Part shown: one piece after another, positions 43,967 through 53,450 of the stretch
How the letters are laid out: each line of letters starts with the position of its first letter
How positions within the stretch are numbered: position 1 is the stretch's first letter
Assembly: GCF_016892625.1 (NCBI RefSeq)
Contig: NZ_JAFEMW010000003.1
Coordinates: forward strand, 1 to 64,000
Length of the DNA: 64,000 bases
Source: Brevibacterium sp. RIT 803
Lineage (GTDB): Bacteria; Actinomycetota; Actinomycetes; Actinomycetales; Brevibacteriaceae
Direction of reading: 5' to 3'
Made by a program: the position numbers and the translations under genes
The notes under the pieces: generated by a model
Database searches by the model: none
The model's input: the letters and a program-made list of their open reading frames with translations, nothing else
What the model was told of the DNA's origin: nothing

Positions 43967-43972
43967 CCAAGA

Positions 43973-45253
43973 ATGGTTCCAAAAGTTTCGAACATCATGG
44001 AGGAGGCTACTGTTTCCGCGGTTCAGCCGCCTCCCACCTTTGCTTGGTGGTCGCGCGAGCGTTGGCGTCTGCGCATGGTCCTGATCGCCACCTCGGCGAT
44101 GATGGCCGGAGCCAGCGCCCCGTCGCCGTTCTACCCCGTCATCCAGGCCGATTTCGGCTTTGCTCCGGTGATGATCACGGTGGTGTTCGCCGCTTACGCC
44201 GTGGCATTGCTGGCGGCACTGCTCACTGCAGGCGCACTCTCCGATCACATCGGGCGCCGCCCCGTCATCTGCGCGGCATTCGTCGTGCTCGCCATCAGCA
44301 TGTTCCTGTTCTGGCATGCCGACAGCGCTGCGGCTCTGATCCTCTCCCGAGTCGTCCAAGGAATTGCCAGCGGAATTCTGCTGTCGACTCTCTCGGCGAC
44401 GGTCGTCGACCTGGAACTGCCGCACAAGCCAGGCTCAGCCTCCTCGTGGAACGCAATTTCGGCGATGGCGGGCCTGGCCATCGGCGGATTGTTCGCCGGA
44501 GCAACTCTCGCCGTTCTCGTCGAGAGCAGCGGCGCCGCGGTGGTCTTCGGAACCCTCGTGTGCACATATCTGCTGCTGGCCGGCATCGTCTGGGTCCTGC
44601 CGGAGACCTCGGCCCGGCGCCGAGGAGCCTGGGCATCATTGCTGCCGCGCGCGGCTCTGCCCAGGGAAGTGCGCAAGGCGTTCCTGTTCGCTGTGCCGGC
44701 CTTCGTCGCCGGCTGGGCTACGGGAGGCTTGTACCTCTCCCTCGGCTCAAACATCATCACCACCGAGTTCCATACGAATTCCCACCTCGTCAGCGGACTC
44801 GTCGTCACGATGCTCGCCGGTTCCGGAGGACTGGCCGGGTTCTTCATGCGCAACCGATCCGCGCGCACCGTCACCCTCTACGGAACGATCTCGCTCGCCG
44901 TCGGCAGCACTCTCACCCTGGTGGCCCTGACTCTCACCTCGCCCGAACTGTACTGCCTCGCCGTCATCATCACCGGAACCGGCTTCGGCACGGCCTTCCC
45001 TGGTGCGCTGAAGACCATCCAGGCAGCTGTGAAGCCGGAGGCCAACGCCGAGGTGATGGCCGCAGTCTTCGTTGTCTGCTATCTGGCATTCGGCCTTCCG
45101 GTCGTCATCGCCGGGATCCTCGTCCCTGCCATCGGACTCTTCGCAACCGCATGCTGGTACGGCGGTTTCGTGGCATTCCTTGCTCTCTGCGCGGCACTCC
45201 TGCGCTGGTTCAGCGGCGGACGCCTGCACTCGGCCGGCACCCAGAGCGCTTAA
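43973..45253 (+). CDS. MFS transporter
   Basis: A 426-residue, 12-helix major-facilitator protein. Motif A ALSDHIGRRPVICAAF is present between helices 2 and 3, and a weak copy of the RNRSAR type in the middle. Helix 1 begins RMVLIATSAMMAGASAPSPF. Relatives are often named as sugar or drug exporters; the substrate is not evident. The divergent ArsR gene suggests induction by a toxic or metabolic ligand. Start 43973 follows the -10 box, with 43997 as the alternative. Stop codons of this gene and the convergent DUF1989 gene are two bases apart. Confidence 0.85.
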   Translation: MVPKVSNIMEEATVSAVQPPPTFAWWSRERWRLRMVLIATSAMMAGASAPSPFYPVIQADFGFAPVMITVVFAAYAVALLAALLTAGALSDHIGRRPVICAAFVVLAISMFLFWHADSAAALILSRVVQGIASGILLSTLSATVVDLELPHKPGSASSWNAISAMAGLAIGGLFAGATLAVLVESSGAAVVFGTLVCTYLLLAGIVWVLPETSARRRGAWASLLPRAALPREVRKAFLFAVPAFVAGWATGGLYLSLGSNIITTEFHTNSHLVSGLVVTMLAGSGGLAGFFMRNRSARTVTLYGTISLAVGSTLTLVALTLTSPELYCLAVIITGTGFGTAFPGALKTIQAAVKPEANAEVMAAVFVVCYLAFGLPVVIAGILVPAIGLFATACWYGGFVAFLALCAALLRWFSGGRLHSAGTQSA

Positions 45254-45255
45254 GT

Positions 45256-46098
45256 TCACCCCCAGGGCTGGGGCTTCAGCCCGTGCCCGCCCCGATAATT
45301 CGGTGAGCTCGGTTCCTTCCAGTCGCCGAGGAGGTATTCCGGCAACGCATAGACGGTGACCTTGAGTGGGTGACAGTTCTCGACAGGGTCCTCGTTGTCC
45401 TCGCCGAACATCGGCTTCGACAGGTCTCCCCCGGGACAGGTCGAGAGTGCCGCCAACAGATCCTGCTCCGCGAAGAATTCGAAATGGTCACCCGGCTGGG
45501 CAGGACAGGTCTTCATGAAGTATTCGTCGTTGTCATTCAGGCCCGTGCACTGGAAGACGTTGAGGACATCGTGGACGTCGAACTCTGTGAGACCGAACGG
45601 CAGAATCGCCCGAACCAGGTTGGAATGACAGTGATAGTCGAAGTCGACGCCGTTGAGCATCGTGGAGACATAGGGATCACAGCGGGTGCCGAGAGTGTCG
45701 TGGAGGCGACCGCCCTCGAGATCTGTGCCGTAGTCGGCCAAGGTGTCGCAGACGATCGTGGCCATGGGGCGCAGGAACGGCAGTGTCGACCACAGCCGGT
45801 CGAACGTCGAGACGTGCGCCGCCTGCAGCTGACGGGTCCGCGAGGCCCAGAACCTCTCCCGCGGATCGTGCCGATTCCACAGATTGAGGTCCCCGACCTG
45901 CGGCCCCTCAACGGTGGAGATCCGACAGACATGGCCGGCGGGTACTTCCCAAGCCTGCCCCGAACGGATCGGGATGGTGAATTCCTCGACGACTTCGCGC
46001 CGTTCGGTCTGCTCACCGATGGGCCGATACAAGTCACGATCGGCTTCGAGGGATGGGCCCTGATAAGCGGCCTCGGTCAGTCGCGGTTGCTGCGACAT
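45256..46098 (-). CDS. DUF1989 (urea-carboxylase-associated) family protein
   Basis: A 280-residue DUF1989 protein. Conserved blocks are IRSGQAWEVPAGHVCRISTV, GPQVGDLNLWN, CDTLADYG, HCHSNLVRAILPFGL and DVLNVFQCTGL, with His and Cys that could bind zinc. Family members travel with urea carboxylase, and some form the carboxyguanidine deiminase of guanidine breakdown. Here no urea carboxylase is near; instead the gene overlaps the end of tctA by 22 bases and is the last gene of a tctCBA operon. A metal-dependent deiminase or hydrolase acting on an imported compound is a reasonable guess only. Confidence 0.82.
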   Translation of the reverse strand: MSQQPRLTEAAYQGPSLEADRDLYRPIGEQTERREVVEEFTIPIRSGQAWEVPAGHVCRISTVEGPQVGDLNLWNRHDPRERFWASRTRQLQAAHVSTFDRLWSTLPFLRPMATIVCDTLADYGTDLEGGRLHDTLGTRCDPYVSTMLNGVDFDYHCHSNLVRAILPFGLTEFDVHDVLNVFQCTGLNDNDEYFMKTCPAQPGDHFEFFAEQDLLAALSTCPGGDLSKPMFGEDNEDPVENCHPLKVTVYALPEYLLGDWKEPSSPNYRGGHGLKPQPWG

Positions 46099-47612
46099 TC
46101 GGTGTCCTTCCTTTGGTCGTTGTCCTCCTGCTTACCCAGCATCTGCTTCCACGGCAATGCTGTCAGCAGGGAGAGGACCGCGATGGCCAGAAACACCATC
46201 ACGATCGGCTGCGAGATGACTGCCCCGAAGTCTCCACCAGTCAGGCCCAGGGCCTGCTGCAGGTTGCGTTCGAGCATCTCTCCCAGGACCAGTCCGATGA
46301 CCAGCAGCGCCGGTGACATTCCGACCAGGCGCATCACGTAGCCCAGAATGCCGAAGCCCAGCGCAATATAGACATCGGTTGCCGAGTTGTGGATGCTGTA
46401 GCACGAGATGAGAGCCAGCATGAGGATCACCGGTGCCATATAGGGCATGGGAATCGCGAGGATTTTGGACAGGAGCGGTGAAGCAGCAATGTTGATGATC
46501 ACGCCGAGGATGGCGCTGATCAGAAGCGCGCCGATGATCGTCCAGCCTAAGACGGGGTTGGCGTCGAAAAACCCCGGTCCGGGGTTGAGCCCGTACATCA
46601 TCAGATACGCCAGCAGCACCGCGGTCGTTCCTGACCCGGGGATGCCCAGAGTCAGCAGCGGAACCATGGACCCGGACACAGCAGCGTTGTTCGCCGCTTC
46701 AGGTGCGACGAGTCCTCGCACTGCTCCCTTGCCCATTCCCGCGGAGGCGGGCGCCAGCCGCTTCTCCAGACCGTAGGAGAAGAATGCCGCGATCGTCGTC
46801 CCCGCTCCGGGAAGAACTCCTGAGACGAATCCGATGACCGAGCCGCGCAGGCTCGGCAGAGTTCCCTGTCTGAGTTCGCCCTTGGTCGGGAAGAAGCGGC
46901 CACTGAGGCGAGACAGACCCTGACCGGTATGGCCCATCATTGTGCTGGCAAGGATCTCACCGACTCCGAAGACTCCGATGATCGCTACGATCGGTTCGAC
47001 GCCTTCCAACAGCGTGAACGTGCCGAATGTGAATCGCGGCAGCCCCGTTTGGAGTTCGATGCCGACCGTGGAGATCGCGACACCGATGACCACAGCGGTC
47101 AGACCGAGCATCGGAGCATTTCCCACCAGCGTGGCGCTGAGAACGAGAGCCATGACGACCACGGCGAAGTAGGCGGCCGGGCCGAATGCCAACCCCAGCT
47201 CGGACATCGGCCCTGCGATGAATGCCAGCCCCAGAAACGCGAGAATGCTGCCCACGAACGAGGCGAGGGCTGAGATCGTCAGGGCTGAGGCGGCTCTGCC
47301 CTTGAGAGCCATCGGGTGCCCATCAAGCGTGGTCATGATCGCGCCGGGGTCGCCGGGGATGTTGAGCAGGATCGCCGAGATCCGGCCACCGTATTCGGCG
47401 CCGAGATACAACGACACCATCAGCGGCAGAGACAGTTCGGCAGGCATGGTGATCGCCACGGGCAGAAGCAGAGCAATCGCTGTCGAGGGTCCGACCCCGG
47501 GAAGAAGACCGGCGACGGTCCCCAGGAGCACGCCGAGGAGGATGACGAGAAGCAGGATCGGCGACGTGGTGATCGACCCCAGCGCGCCCAGCAGTTCGGT
47601 CCAGGAGTTCAT
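46077..47612 (-). CDS. tctA: TTT large membrane subunit TctA (second system)
   Basis: A 511-residue TctA permease: GTVAGLLPGVGPSTAIALLL, EYGGRISAILLNIPGDPGA, and the second repeat GFVSGVLPGAGTTIAAFFSY with GKGAVRGLVAPEAANNAAVS. It starts at 47612 overlapping the tctB stop (ATGA) and ends inside the start of the DUF1989 gene. It is distinct in sequence from the 27359-28909 copy, so this is not a local duplication. The substrate is a carboxylate, not identified. Confidence 0.92.
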   Translation of the reverse strand: MNSWTELLGALGSITTSPILLLVILLGVLLGTVAGLLPGVGPSTAIALLLPVAITMPAELSLPLMVSLYLGAEYGGRISAILLNIPGDPGAIMTTLDGHPMALKGRAASALTISALASFVGSILAFLGLAFIAGPMSELGLAFGPAAYFAVVVMALVLSATLVGNAPMLGLTAVVIGVAISTVGIELQTGLPRFTFGTFTLLEGVEPIVAIIGVFGVGEILASTMMGHTGQGLSRLSGRFFPTKGELRQGTLPSLRGSVIGFVSGVLPGAGTTIAAFFSYGLEKRLAPASAGMGKGAVRGLVAPEAANNAAVSGSMVPLLTLGIPGSGTTAVLLAYLMMYGLNPGPGFFDANPVLGWTIIGALLISAILGVIINIAASPLLSKILAIPMPYMAPVILMLALISCYSIHNSATDVYIALGFGILGYVMRLVGMSPALLVIGLVLGEMLERNLQQALGLTGGDFGAVISQPIVMVFLAIAVLSLLTALPWKQMLGKQEDNDQRKDTECRSNRD

Positions 47613-48157
47613 AGGTTCAGTCCTCCGAAGAGCAGGTACTCGATCCAGCCGACAGGCAGGAGTACGTTCAACCACACGTCGAAGACGAGGAAGAGCACCA
47701 GGCCGATGACCAGGCCCACGACCAGCAGCCACGCCGCGCGCTTGAGAGACAGCCTGACCCCGAAGACGAATGTGGAGGTCAGGACCGAGAAGATGGCAGC
47801 CGCCTCGGCGAATCCGATGAGGAAGATCGACGCAGCGAAGAGCGCGAAGAGCACGATGCAGATGGCGACTCTCAGCAGCTCCGTCTTCGATACCGCCTGC
47901 ACCTCGACGCGTCCGCGAAGCAGCGTGAGCACGCCGAGTGCGGTGGTGCAGGTCAGGACGATGGCGACGACGACCGGGAAGGCTCTGGGCCCGATCCCTT
48001 CGTCGGTCTCCGTGTCCGGCAGCAGCAGAGCGTTGACCAGATAGAAGACGGCGATGGCGCCGAGGACTGCCACGGCGATACCCGTCGACAGCGCGGTGCT
48101 CTCTGTCTTCGACCCCGCTTCGTGCGGCGTCTCGGCCAGTGTCGGTTCAGATGTCAT
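47609..48157 (-). CDS. tctB: TTT small membrane subunit TctB (second system)
   Basis: A 182-residue protein with four hydrophobic segments (GIAVAVLGAIAVFYLVNALL onward) and the family motif GPRAFPVVVAIVL. Four-base overlaps at both ends (ATGA with tctC at 48154-48157 and with tctA at 47609-47612) show tight translational coupling. Confidence 0.88.
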   Translation of the reverse strand: MTSEPTLAETPHEAGSKTESTALSTGIAVAVLGAIAVFYLVNALLLPDTETDEGIGPRAFPVVVAIVLTCTTALGVLTLLRGRVEVQAVSKTELLRVAICIVLFALFAASIFLIGFAEAAAIFSVLTSTFVFGVRLSLKRAAWLLVVGLVIGLVLFLVFDVWLNVLLPVGWIEYLLFGGLNL

Positions 48158-49182
48158 TTCGCCAATCCCACCTTGTCGAGCACTTCTGTCGATTCCTTCT
48201 TCTCAGGCAGAATGACCGAATCCAACCATTCGTCACCCGGCATATATGCGGGGTCGATGCCCAAGGCATCTGCTTGGTCCTTGAACTCGTCCGACTCGAC
48301 GCTGCGCTTGAGGGAGGCCTGCCACCACCGAACGGCTTCGTCTGACATTCCGGCGGGACCGAAGACGCCGCGCCAGTGGTTGATCGTGATGTCCATATCG
48401 AGGTCGTGCCAGGTCGGTGCGCCCTTGGCCGGGCCGTCGGTGAGAGTCTTCGGCGCTGAAACGGCGATGATCTCGACGTCGCCGGATTCGACGAGCTCCA
48501 TCGCTTCTGAAAGTCCTGTCGAGGCAACGTCAACGCGACCACCCAGAAGTTCGTTGTTGAGGTCGCCTCCGTCGGAGAACGCAATCAGCTTCAACGACGC
48601 CAGGTCGTCGATGCCGTATTCACTGGCCGGTCGGAGCACATTGAGCTGGTCATCGCTGGGAACGGTGCCGATGCCGAACTTCACGGACTTGGGATCGTCC
48701 TTGATGCTGTCGAGGACCTTCTCAGGTGAGTCGAACTCCGAGTCGGACCTGGACAACCAGACTTCATAGTCGGTGGTCAGCTGGGCGATCGGGGTGAAGT
48801 CGTCAAGTGACATGTCGGTGGTCCCGGTGATGTGGGACAGAAAGACACGATTGGATTCGAAGACCACACTGGTTCCGTCATTCTCACGCTGGAGGACGGC
48901 CGCACGGGCAGGGTTGCCGCCGCCTCCGCCCATATTCTCGATCGTCATCAGGCTGTCGACGCCGGCGGCTTCGAGTCCGTCCTTCGTCATCCGTGCAGCC
49001 AGGTCGAGTCCGCCCCCTGGCGATCCGGCGGCAATGGCAGTGACCTGTGGTGGCGGAAAGCCCTCGTTGCGATCGATGTCGGGCATACAGGCAGACGTCG
49101 ACATGAGGGTCATCAGCGCGACTGCGGCGGCCAGGGGCTTTCGCAACGGACGTTTCGGTGCCAAAGAAGATGATGTTCGCAT
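48154..49182 (-). CDS. tctC: TctC-type solute-binding lipoprotein (second system)
   Basis: A 342-residue TTT receptor with a lipoprotein signal: basic start, LAAAVALMTLMSTS and the modified Cys in SACMPD. Mature blocks are TAIAAGSPGGGLDLAARM, ENMGGGGGNPARAAV, and GGDLNNELLGGRVDVAS. The ATG at 49182 is chosen over 49206 because a TTGACT (49224-49229) and TATGTT (49202-49207) pair would begin transcription near 49195, after the first ATG. It opens the tctCBA-DUF1989 operon. Confidence 0.85.
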   Translation of the reverse strand: MRTSSSLAPKRPLRKPLAAAVALMTLMSTSACMPDIDRNEGFPPPQVTAIAAGSPGGGLDLAARMTKDGLEAAGVDSLMTIENMGGGGGNPARAAVLQRENDGTSVVFESNRVFLSHITGTTDMSLDDFTPIAQLTTDYEVWLSRSDSEFDSPEKVLDSIKDDPKSVKFGIGTVPSDDQLNVLRPASEYGIDDLASLKLIAFSDGGDLNNELLGGRVDVASTGLSEAMELVESGDVEIIAVSAPKTLTDGPAKGAPTWHDLDMDITINHWRGVFGPAGMSDEAVRWWQASLKRSVESDEFKDQADALGIDPAYMPGDEWLDSVILPEKKESTEVLDKVGLAK

Positions 49183-49325
49183 CGGCGCGAACAGCGTAGT
49201 GAACATAGCGTTCGACGCTAGCAGTCAACAAGGTGGAATCTCAATGAAGCTTGCGAATATGAGATGAGTCGCCTGTATCGGCGACGGCCAGTGCCGGAAT
49301 TCGGGAGTCAGAGTCTGAGATGACT

Positions 49326-49360
49326 TCGGCGGTGACCTTCGCCAAGAAGATCACCGCCGA
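49326..49360 (-). terminator. Terminator of purA
   Basis: Perfect 10-bp stem TCGGCGGTGA/TCACCGCCGA (49326-49335 with 49351-49360), 31 bases after the purA stop on the minus strand. Confidence 0.65.
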
Positions 49361-49391
49361 TGAGACACAGCCATTGCTGTGCGTCAGACGC

Positions 49392-50678
49392 TCAGTCCAG
49401 CAGGTCGTGCCGCACGATCGACTGTTCGCGGTCGGGACCGACGCCGATGACCGACATCCGACAGCCAGAACGCTCTTCGAGTGCGAGCACGTACTTCTGC
49501 GCGTTCTCGGGCAGGTCCGCGAAGGTGCGAGCCCCAGTGATGTCCTCTGCCCAGCCCTCGAAGTATTCGAAGATGGGCTTGGCGTGGTGGAACTCGGTCT
49601 GCGACATCGGCATCTCGTCCTGGCGGACTCCGTCGACCTCGTAGGCCACGCACACGGGGATGGACTCGATGCCGGTGAGCACGTCGAGCTTGGTGAGCAC
49701 ATAGTCGGTGAACCCGTTGACGCGTGCAGCGTAGCGGGCGATGACGGCGTCGTACCACCCGCAGCGACGCGGGCGTCCGGTATTGACTCCGAACTCACCG
49801 CCGGCCTTCTGCAGGTACTCCCCCATATCATCGAAGAGCTCGGTGGGGAATGGCCCGGCCCCCACTCGCGTGGTGTAGGCCTTGACGATTCCGACGACGC
49901 GATTGATGCGTGTGGGTCCGATGCCCGAGCCGACGCAGGATCCGCCGGCGGTCGGGTTCGAGGAGGTCACGAAGGGGTAGGTGCCGTGGTCGACGTCGAG
50001 CATCGTGGCCTGGCCGCCTTCCATGACAATGACCTCGTCACGATCGAGGGCGTCGTTGAGCAGCTGCTCGGTCTCAGCAACGTAGGGGCGCAGTCGTTCG
50101 ACGAAGGGCAGGAAGTAGTCGACGATCTCTTCGACGTCCACGGCTCGGCGGTTGTAGACCTTGACGAGGAGTTCGTTCTTCTGCCGCAGCGACCCTTCGA
50201 TCTTCTGGCGCAGGATCGACTCGTCGAAGATGTCCTGGACGCGGATGCCGAGGCGTCCGATCTTGTCCATGTAGGCCGGTCCGATGCCACGTCCGGTGGT
50301 GCCGATGGCGCGCTTGCCCAGGAACCGTTCGGTCACCTTGTCCAAGGTCTGGTGGTAGGGCGCGACAAGGTGGGCGTTGGCCGATATCCGCAGCTTCGAG
50401 GTGTCTGCACCGCGGGATTCCAGGGCTTCGATCTCTTCGAAGAGGGCTTCGAGGTTGACCACGACGCCGTTGCCGATGACCGGTGTGACGTTGGGCGAGA
50501 GGATGCCTGCCGGCAGAAGCTTGAGTTCGTACTTCTCACCGCCGACGACAACCGTGTGGCCTGCGTTGTTCCCACCGTTGGGCTTGACCACGTAGTCGAC
50601 GCTGGTGCCGAGGATATCGGTCGTTTTACCTTTACCTTCGTCGCCCCATTGAGCGCCGACGACAACGATTGCTGGCAT
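49392..50678 (-). CDS. purA: Adenylosuccinate synthetase
   Basis: A 428-residue enzyme that joins IMP and aspartate with GTP to form adenylosuccinate, the first step to AMP. Signatures: [16 protein letters not shown] (P-loop with the catalytic Asp), [23 protein letters not shown], and [14 protein letters not shown]. Length is that of the family. GAGGTGAAG sits about 12 bases before the ATG. It is a single gene here, with the other purine gene purL 45 kb away. Confidence 0.97.
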   Translation of the reverse strand: MPAIVVVGAQWGDEGKGKTTDILGTSVDYVVKPNGGNNAGHTVVVGGEKYELKLLPAGILSPNVTPVIGNGVVVNLEALFEEIEALESRGADTSKLRISANAHLVAPYHQTLDKVTERFLGKRAIGTTGRGIGPAYMDKIGRLGIRVQDIFDESILRQKIEGSLRQKNELLVKVYNRRAVDVEEIVDYFLPFVERLRPYVAETEQLLNDALDRDEVIVMEGGQATMLDVDHGTYPFVTSSNPTAGGSCVGSGIGPTRINRVVGIVKAYTTRVGAGPFPTELFDDMGEYLQKAGGEFGVNTGRPRRCGWYDAVIARYAARVNGFTDYVLTKLDVLTGIESIPVCVAYEVDGVRQDEMPMSQTEFHHAKPIFEYFEGWAEDITGARTFADLPENAQKYVLALEERSGCRMSVIGVGPDREQSIVRHDLLD

Positions 50679-50763
50679 GAGAGTTCTTCACCTCAAAGTG
50701 AAAGCGGGGATGTCATTACCGCATTAGTCTACTGGGTCACTATGACACGACGGCGAGCAGGCT

Positions 50764-51279
50764 CTACATCCGGGTGCTCGAGATCTGAGCCCGCTGCGCG
50801 AGGACCTGCTCTCGCAGGATCTCCGCATGGCCGCAATGCTGGGCCAGCTCACGCAGCATGTGAAGGTAGATCCAGCGCAACGGCATCGGCCCCGACCGGT
50901 GCCCGGTGAGCACCGTGTCCAGAGTCATCCCCTCCACCGCGTGATGCGAGCGCTCGACAGCCTGCCAATACGCCTCAGTGACGCTTGCCACCGTGTCCTC
51001 ATCAGCAAGGATGAACGAGTCTCCGGAGTCACTCGGCAGCCCGTATTCGGTTCGGTACCGCCCGGTCACGACCTCCCCGAACCACACGGTCTCGACGAAG
51101 ATCGCGTGCTTGGCCAAGGACAGCAGAGTCGTCCGGCTGGGCACCAGAGAACGGCGCGCCTCGTCCTCGCTCATCCCCTCCAGACAGACCAGGAGCTTGC
51201 CCCGGTATTCGTCGACGAGTGCGGGCAGCTGTTCATCGATGGGCGCAGTCCTGATGTCACGCTCTTTTGAGTCGGCCAT
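50764..51279 (-). CDS. DinB-like (DUF664) protein
   Basis: A 171-residue four-helix-bundle protein of the DinB/YfiT type, which in actinobacteria includes mycothiol-dependent enzymes. It carries the putative metal histidines at SLAKHAIFVETVWFGEV (first), SHHAVEGMTLD and LREL AQHCGHAE. Conserved RWIYLHMLRELAQHCGHAEI ends the fold. The start at 51279 is seven bases behind TATGCT (51287-51292); an in-frame ATG at 51291 overlaps that box. Function unknown. Confidence 0.82.
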   Translation of the reverse strand: MADSKERDIRTAPIDEQLPALVDEYRGKLLVCLEGMSEDEARRSLVPSRTTLLSLAKHAIFVETVWFGEVVTGRYRTEYGLPSDSGDSFILADEDTVASVTEAYWQAVERSHHAVEGMTLDTVLTGHRSGPMPLRWIYLHMLRELAQHCGHAEILREQVLAQRAQISSTRM

Positions 51280-51286
51280 GACCACC

Positions 51287-51292
51287 AGCATA
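51287..51292 (-). promoter_or_regulatory. -10 box, leaderless DinB-like gene promoter
   Basis: Minus-strand TATGCT followed by seven bases and the ATG at 51279. Confidence 0.4.
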
Positions 51293-51477
51293 GGCCTCAC
51301 CCTCGCCGAGGTGGCCCGCCGTTGGCCTGCCGACTCACCCACCCAGCCGCGCCTCTTGCCCCGCCGAGCTCGTCGTACTTATGCTGAGACCACCAGTAGT
51401 TCCGTCGTTCGGGCAAATTGCTCCTGAACATCGCCGGTGACGTCGACGTCAGGCATGCAGCCCCGTTGGAGGTCGTC

Positions 51478-52749
51478 ATGTCAATCGCGAGCCCGTCAGC
51501 TTCATCCTCAGCGTCAGCGCGCCCCACCCTTCCCTTCGCCAGCCGGGCCGACAGCCTCGTCGGCTCTGTCATCGATTCCTCCGTGGCGATGCTCGCTGCC
51601 TACGACCACGACATCGTCAAGTTCGGTATGGGCTCGCCTGCCCCCGATATGCTGCCGGCCGAGGACTTCGCTCGGATCGCGAACACCGTCTTCACTCCGG
51701 AGAGTTTCACCTACGGGGAGACGCAGGGCGAGCCTGTCCTCATCGACGCGCTGCTGAACTACCTGCAGGAGACCGGTCAGATCCCGGCCGAGCATTTCGG
51801 CAACCGTGAGCGCCTGGTCATCACCACCGGCGGCATGCAGGGAATCGATCTCGGCTTCAAGCTCTTCGTCAGCCCCGGCGACCTCGTCCTCTGTGAGGCC
51901 CCCACGTACACGAACGGCTCGGCCACAGCCCTGAGCTATGAAGCGGAGATCGCCGAGGTACCGGTCGACGATGAAGGAATGCAGGTGGACGCGCTCGACG
52001 ACATCGTGGCCCGGGCCGGTCGCGCCCCCTCGGTGATCTATACGGTCCCGACGTTCCAGAACCCGGCCGGCGTGACGATGTCCCTGGCCCGCCGTGAGAA
52101 GCTCCTCGAATTCGCCCACCGCCACAATTCGGTCATCCTCGAGGACAATCCCTACGGCACTCTGCGCTTCTCCGGGGAGGACATCCCCTCCCTCAGCCAG
52201 CTCAGCCCCAATGATCCCCTGATCTTCGGTGTACGCACCTTCTCCAAATTCGTCGCCCCCGGCCTGCGCATCGGCTGGCTCGACATCGACCCGGACCTGC
52301 GCGGTCTGATCATCAACGCCAAGCAGACCATGGACTCGTGCACGAGCCTGCCCACCCAGCACATGGTCGCGAAGTGGCTCAATGACGGCAATGCCGAGAC
52401 CCACGTCGCCCATCTGCGCAGCTCCTATGGCGAGCGCAAGACGGCGATGACGTCCGGTCTCGAACGGCTCTTCGGCGAGGAGATCCGGTCAACAGATCCC
52501 GATGGGGGCTTCTTCCTGTGGGTGACGTTCAATGACGAGACCATCAACACCGAGGACCTCATGCCCGTGGCTCTGGAGGAAGGCGTGGCCTACATTCCCG
52601 GAACCGCGTTCTCCCAGACCGGTGATTTCACGAACGCGCTGCGCCTGTGCTTCGCCTCGGCGGAACCGCAGCGCATCGAGGAAGGGCTGCAGCGACTGCA
52701 CCGGGCCGTTGGCAAGTACTCGTCGGCTCGCTCACACGCCCGTCACTGA
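51478..52749 (+). CDS. PLP-dependent class I/II aminotransferase
   Basis: A 423-residue fold-type I aminotransferase of the 2-aminoadipate/valine-pyruvate group, the same type as the enzyme part of MocR regulators but without a GntR domain. ITTGGMQGIDLGFKLF, PTFQNPAGVTMS, EDNPYGTLRFSGE and the PLP-Lys region VRTFSKFVAPGLRIGW are clear. TTGGAGG upstream supports 51478. Amino donor and acceptor unknown. Its stop overlaps the convergent TetR gene by seven bases. Confidence 0.9.
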   Translation: MSIASPSASSSASARPTLPFASRADSLVGSVIDSSVAMLAAYDHDIVKFGMGSPAPDMLPAEDFARIANTVFTPESFTYGETQGEPVLIDALLNYLQETGQIPAEHFGNRERLVITTGGMQGIDLGFKLFVSPGDLVLCEAPTYTNGSATALSYEAEIAEVPVDDEGMQVDALDDIVARAGRAPSVIYTVPTFQNPAGVTMSLARREKLLEFAHRHNSVILEDNPYGTLRFSGEDIPSLSQLSPNDPLIFGVRTFSKFVAPGLRIGWLDIDPDLRGLIINAKQTMDSCTSLPTQHMVAKWLNDGNAETHVAHLRSSYGERKTAMTSGLERLFGEEIRSTDPDGGFFLWVTFNDETINTEDLMPVALEEGVAYIPGTAFSQTGDFTNALRLCFASAEPQRIEEGLQRLHRAVGKYSSARSHARH

Positions 52750-53450
52750 CCCTGTTCTGACCACTCACCCTCGCCGAGGCGACTGATCCATTGGATGAGC
52801 AGCTGGGTCTCGGCTGCACCGAGGACCTCCGGATGCGCTGCCGCACGTTCGATCACCGAGTGCCCCAAGTGCTGCCCATCATCGCCGGCCTGCCCCGATC
52901 CGGTGATCGCGGCGATCACGCCTTCACGCACTCCTGCTGAGAGATCCGGATCGGCTCGGCCCTGGATGATCAGCCGCAGTGTCACTCCGATGTTCGTCGC
53001 CAGGATGTGGGCCGCGGCCTGCTCATAGCCAACCACCAGCCGGCCCTGCTCCTCGGCCCGTCGTGTCAGTGAACGGAGGATCTCGCTCGGCTTCGACTGC
53101 GCTTCCGGTGAGTACCCGGGCCTGACCTTGCCGTACATGAGCGTGTAGAAACCGGGGTTCTCCAGCCCGAAGGACACATGAGCATCCCAGCCCATCCGCA
53201 GGTCCTGGATCGGATCACCGCTGGATTCGGAGGCTGACTTGGCAGACAGATACATGTCGAAGCCACGTTCGATGACGGCCCCGATGAGCCCCTGCTTGTT
53301 GCCGAAGAAGTGATACAGAGTCGGCATCTTCACACCCACGGCATCACAGACCGCCCGCAGGGAGAAGTCCTCCCCGGGGGTTGCAGCAATGAGGTCCGCA
53401 GCCGCGTTGAGCAGGCGCGTCCGTGTATCAAGCGATGCCACCTCTGTCAT
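52743..53450 (-). CDS. TetR-family regulator (partner of the SDR operon)
   Basis: A 235-residue TetR protein: TRLLNAAADLIAATPGEDFS, then LRAVCDAVGVKMPTLYHFFG and a C-terminal TetR_C-like ligand domain. It diverges from an SDR gene with 63 bases between starts. Its ATG lies six bases behind TAATAT (53457-53462), so the message is predicted leaderless. Two GTCGCTATA repeats in the gap are the likely operator. Confidence 0.88.
   Translation of the reverse strand: MTEVASLDTRTRLLNAAADLIAATPGEDFSLRAVCDAVGVKMPTLYHFFGNKQGLIGAVIERGFDMYLSAKSASESSGDPIQDLRMGWDAHVSFGLENPGFYTLMYGKVRPGYSPEAQSKPSEILRSLTRRAEEQGRLVVGYEQAAAHILATNIGVTLRLIIQGRADPDLSAGVREGVIAAITGSGQAGDDGQHLGHSVIERAAAHPEVLGAAETQLLIQWISRLGEGEWSEQGQ

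Noticed and set aside
43925..44425. Upstream extension of the ArsR frame under the MFS gene
   Set aside because: It would run through the shared promoter and opposite the MFS codons; homology begins only at 43924.
49320..50909. 529-codon plus-strand frame opposite purA
   Set aside because: Mirror of purA codons; PurA motifs on the other strand are complete.
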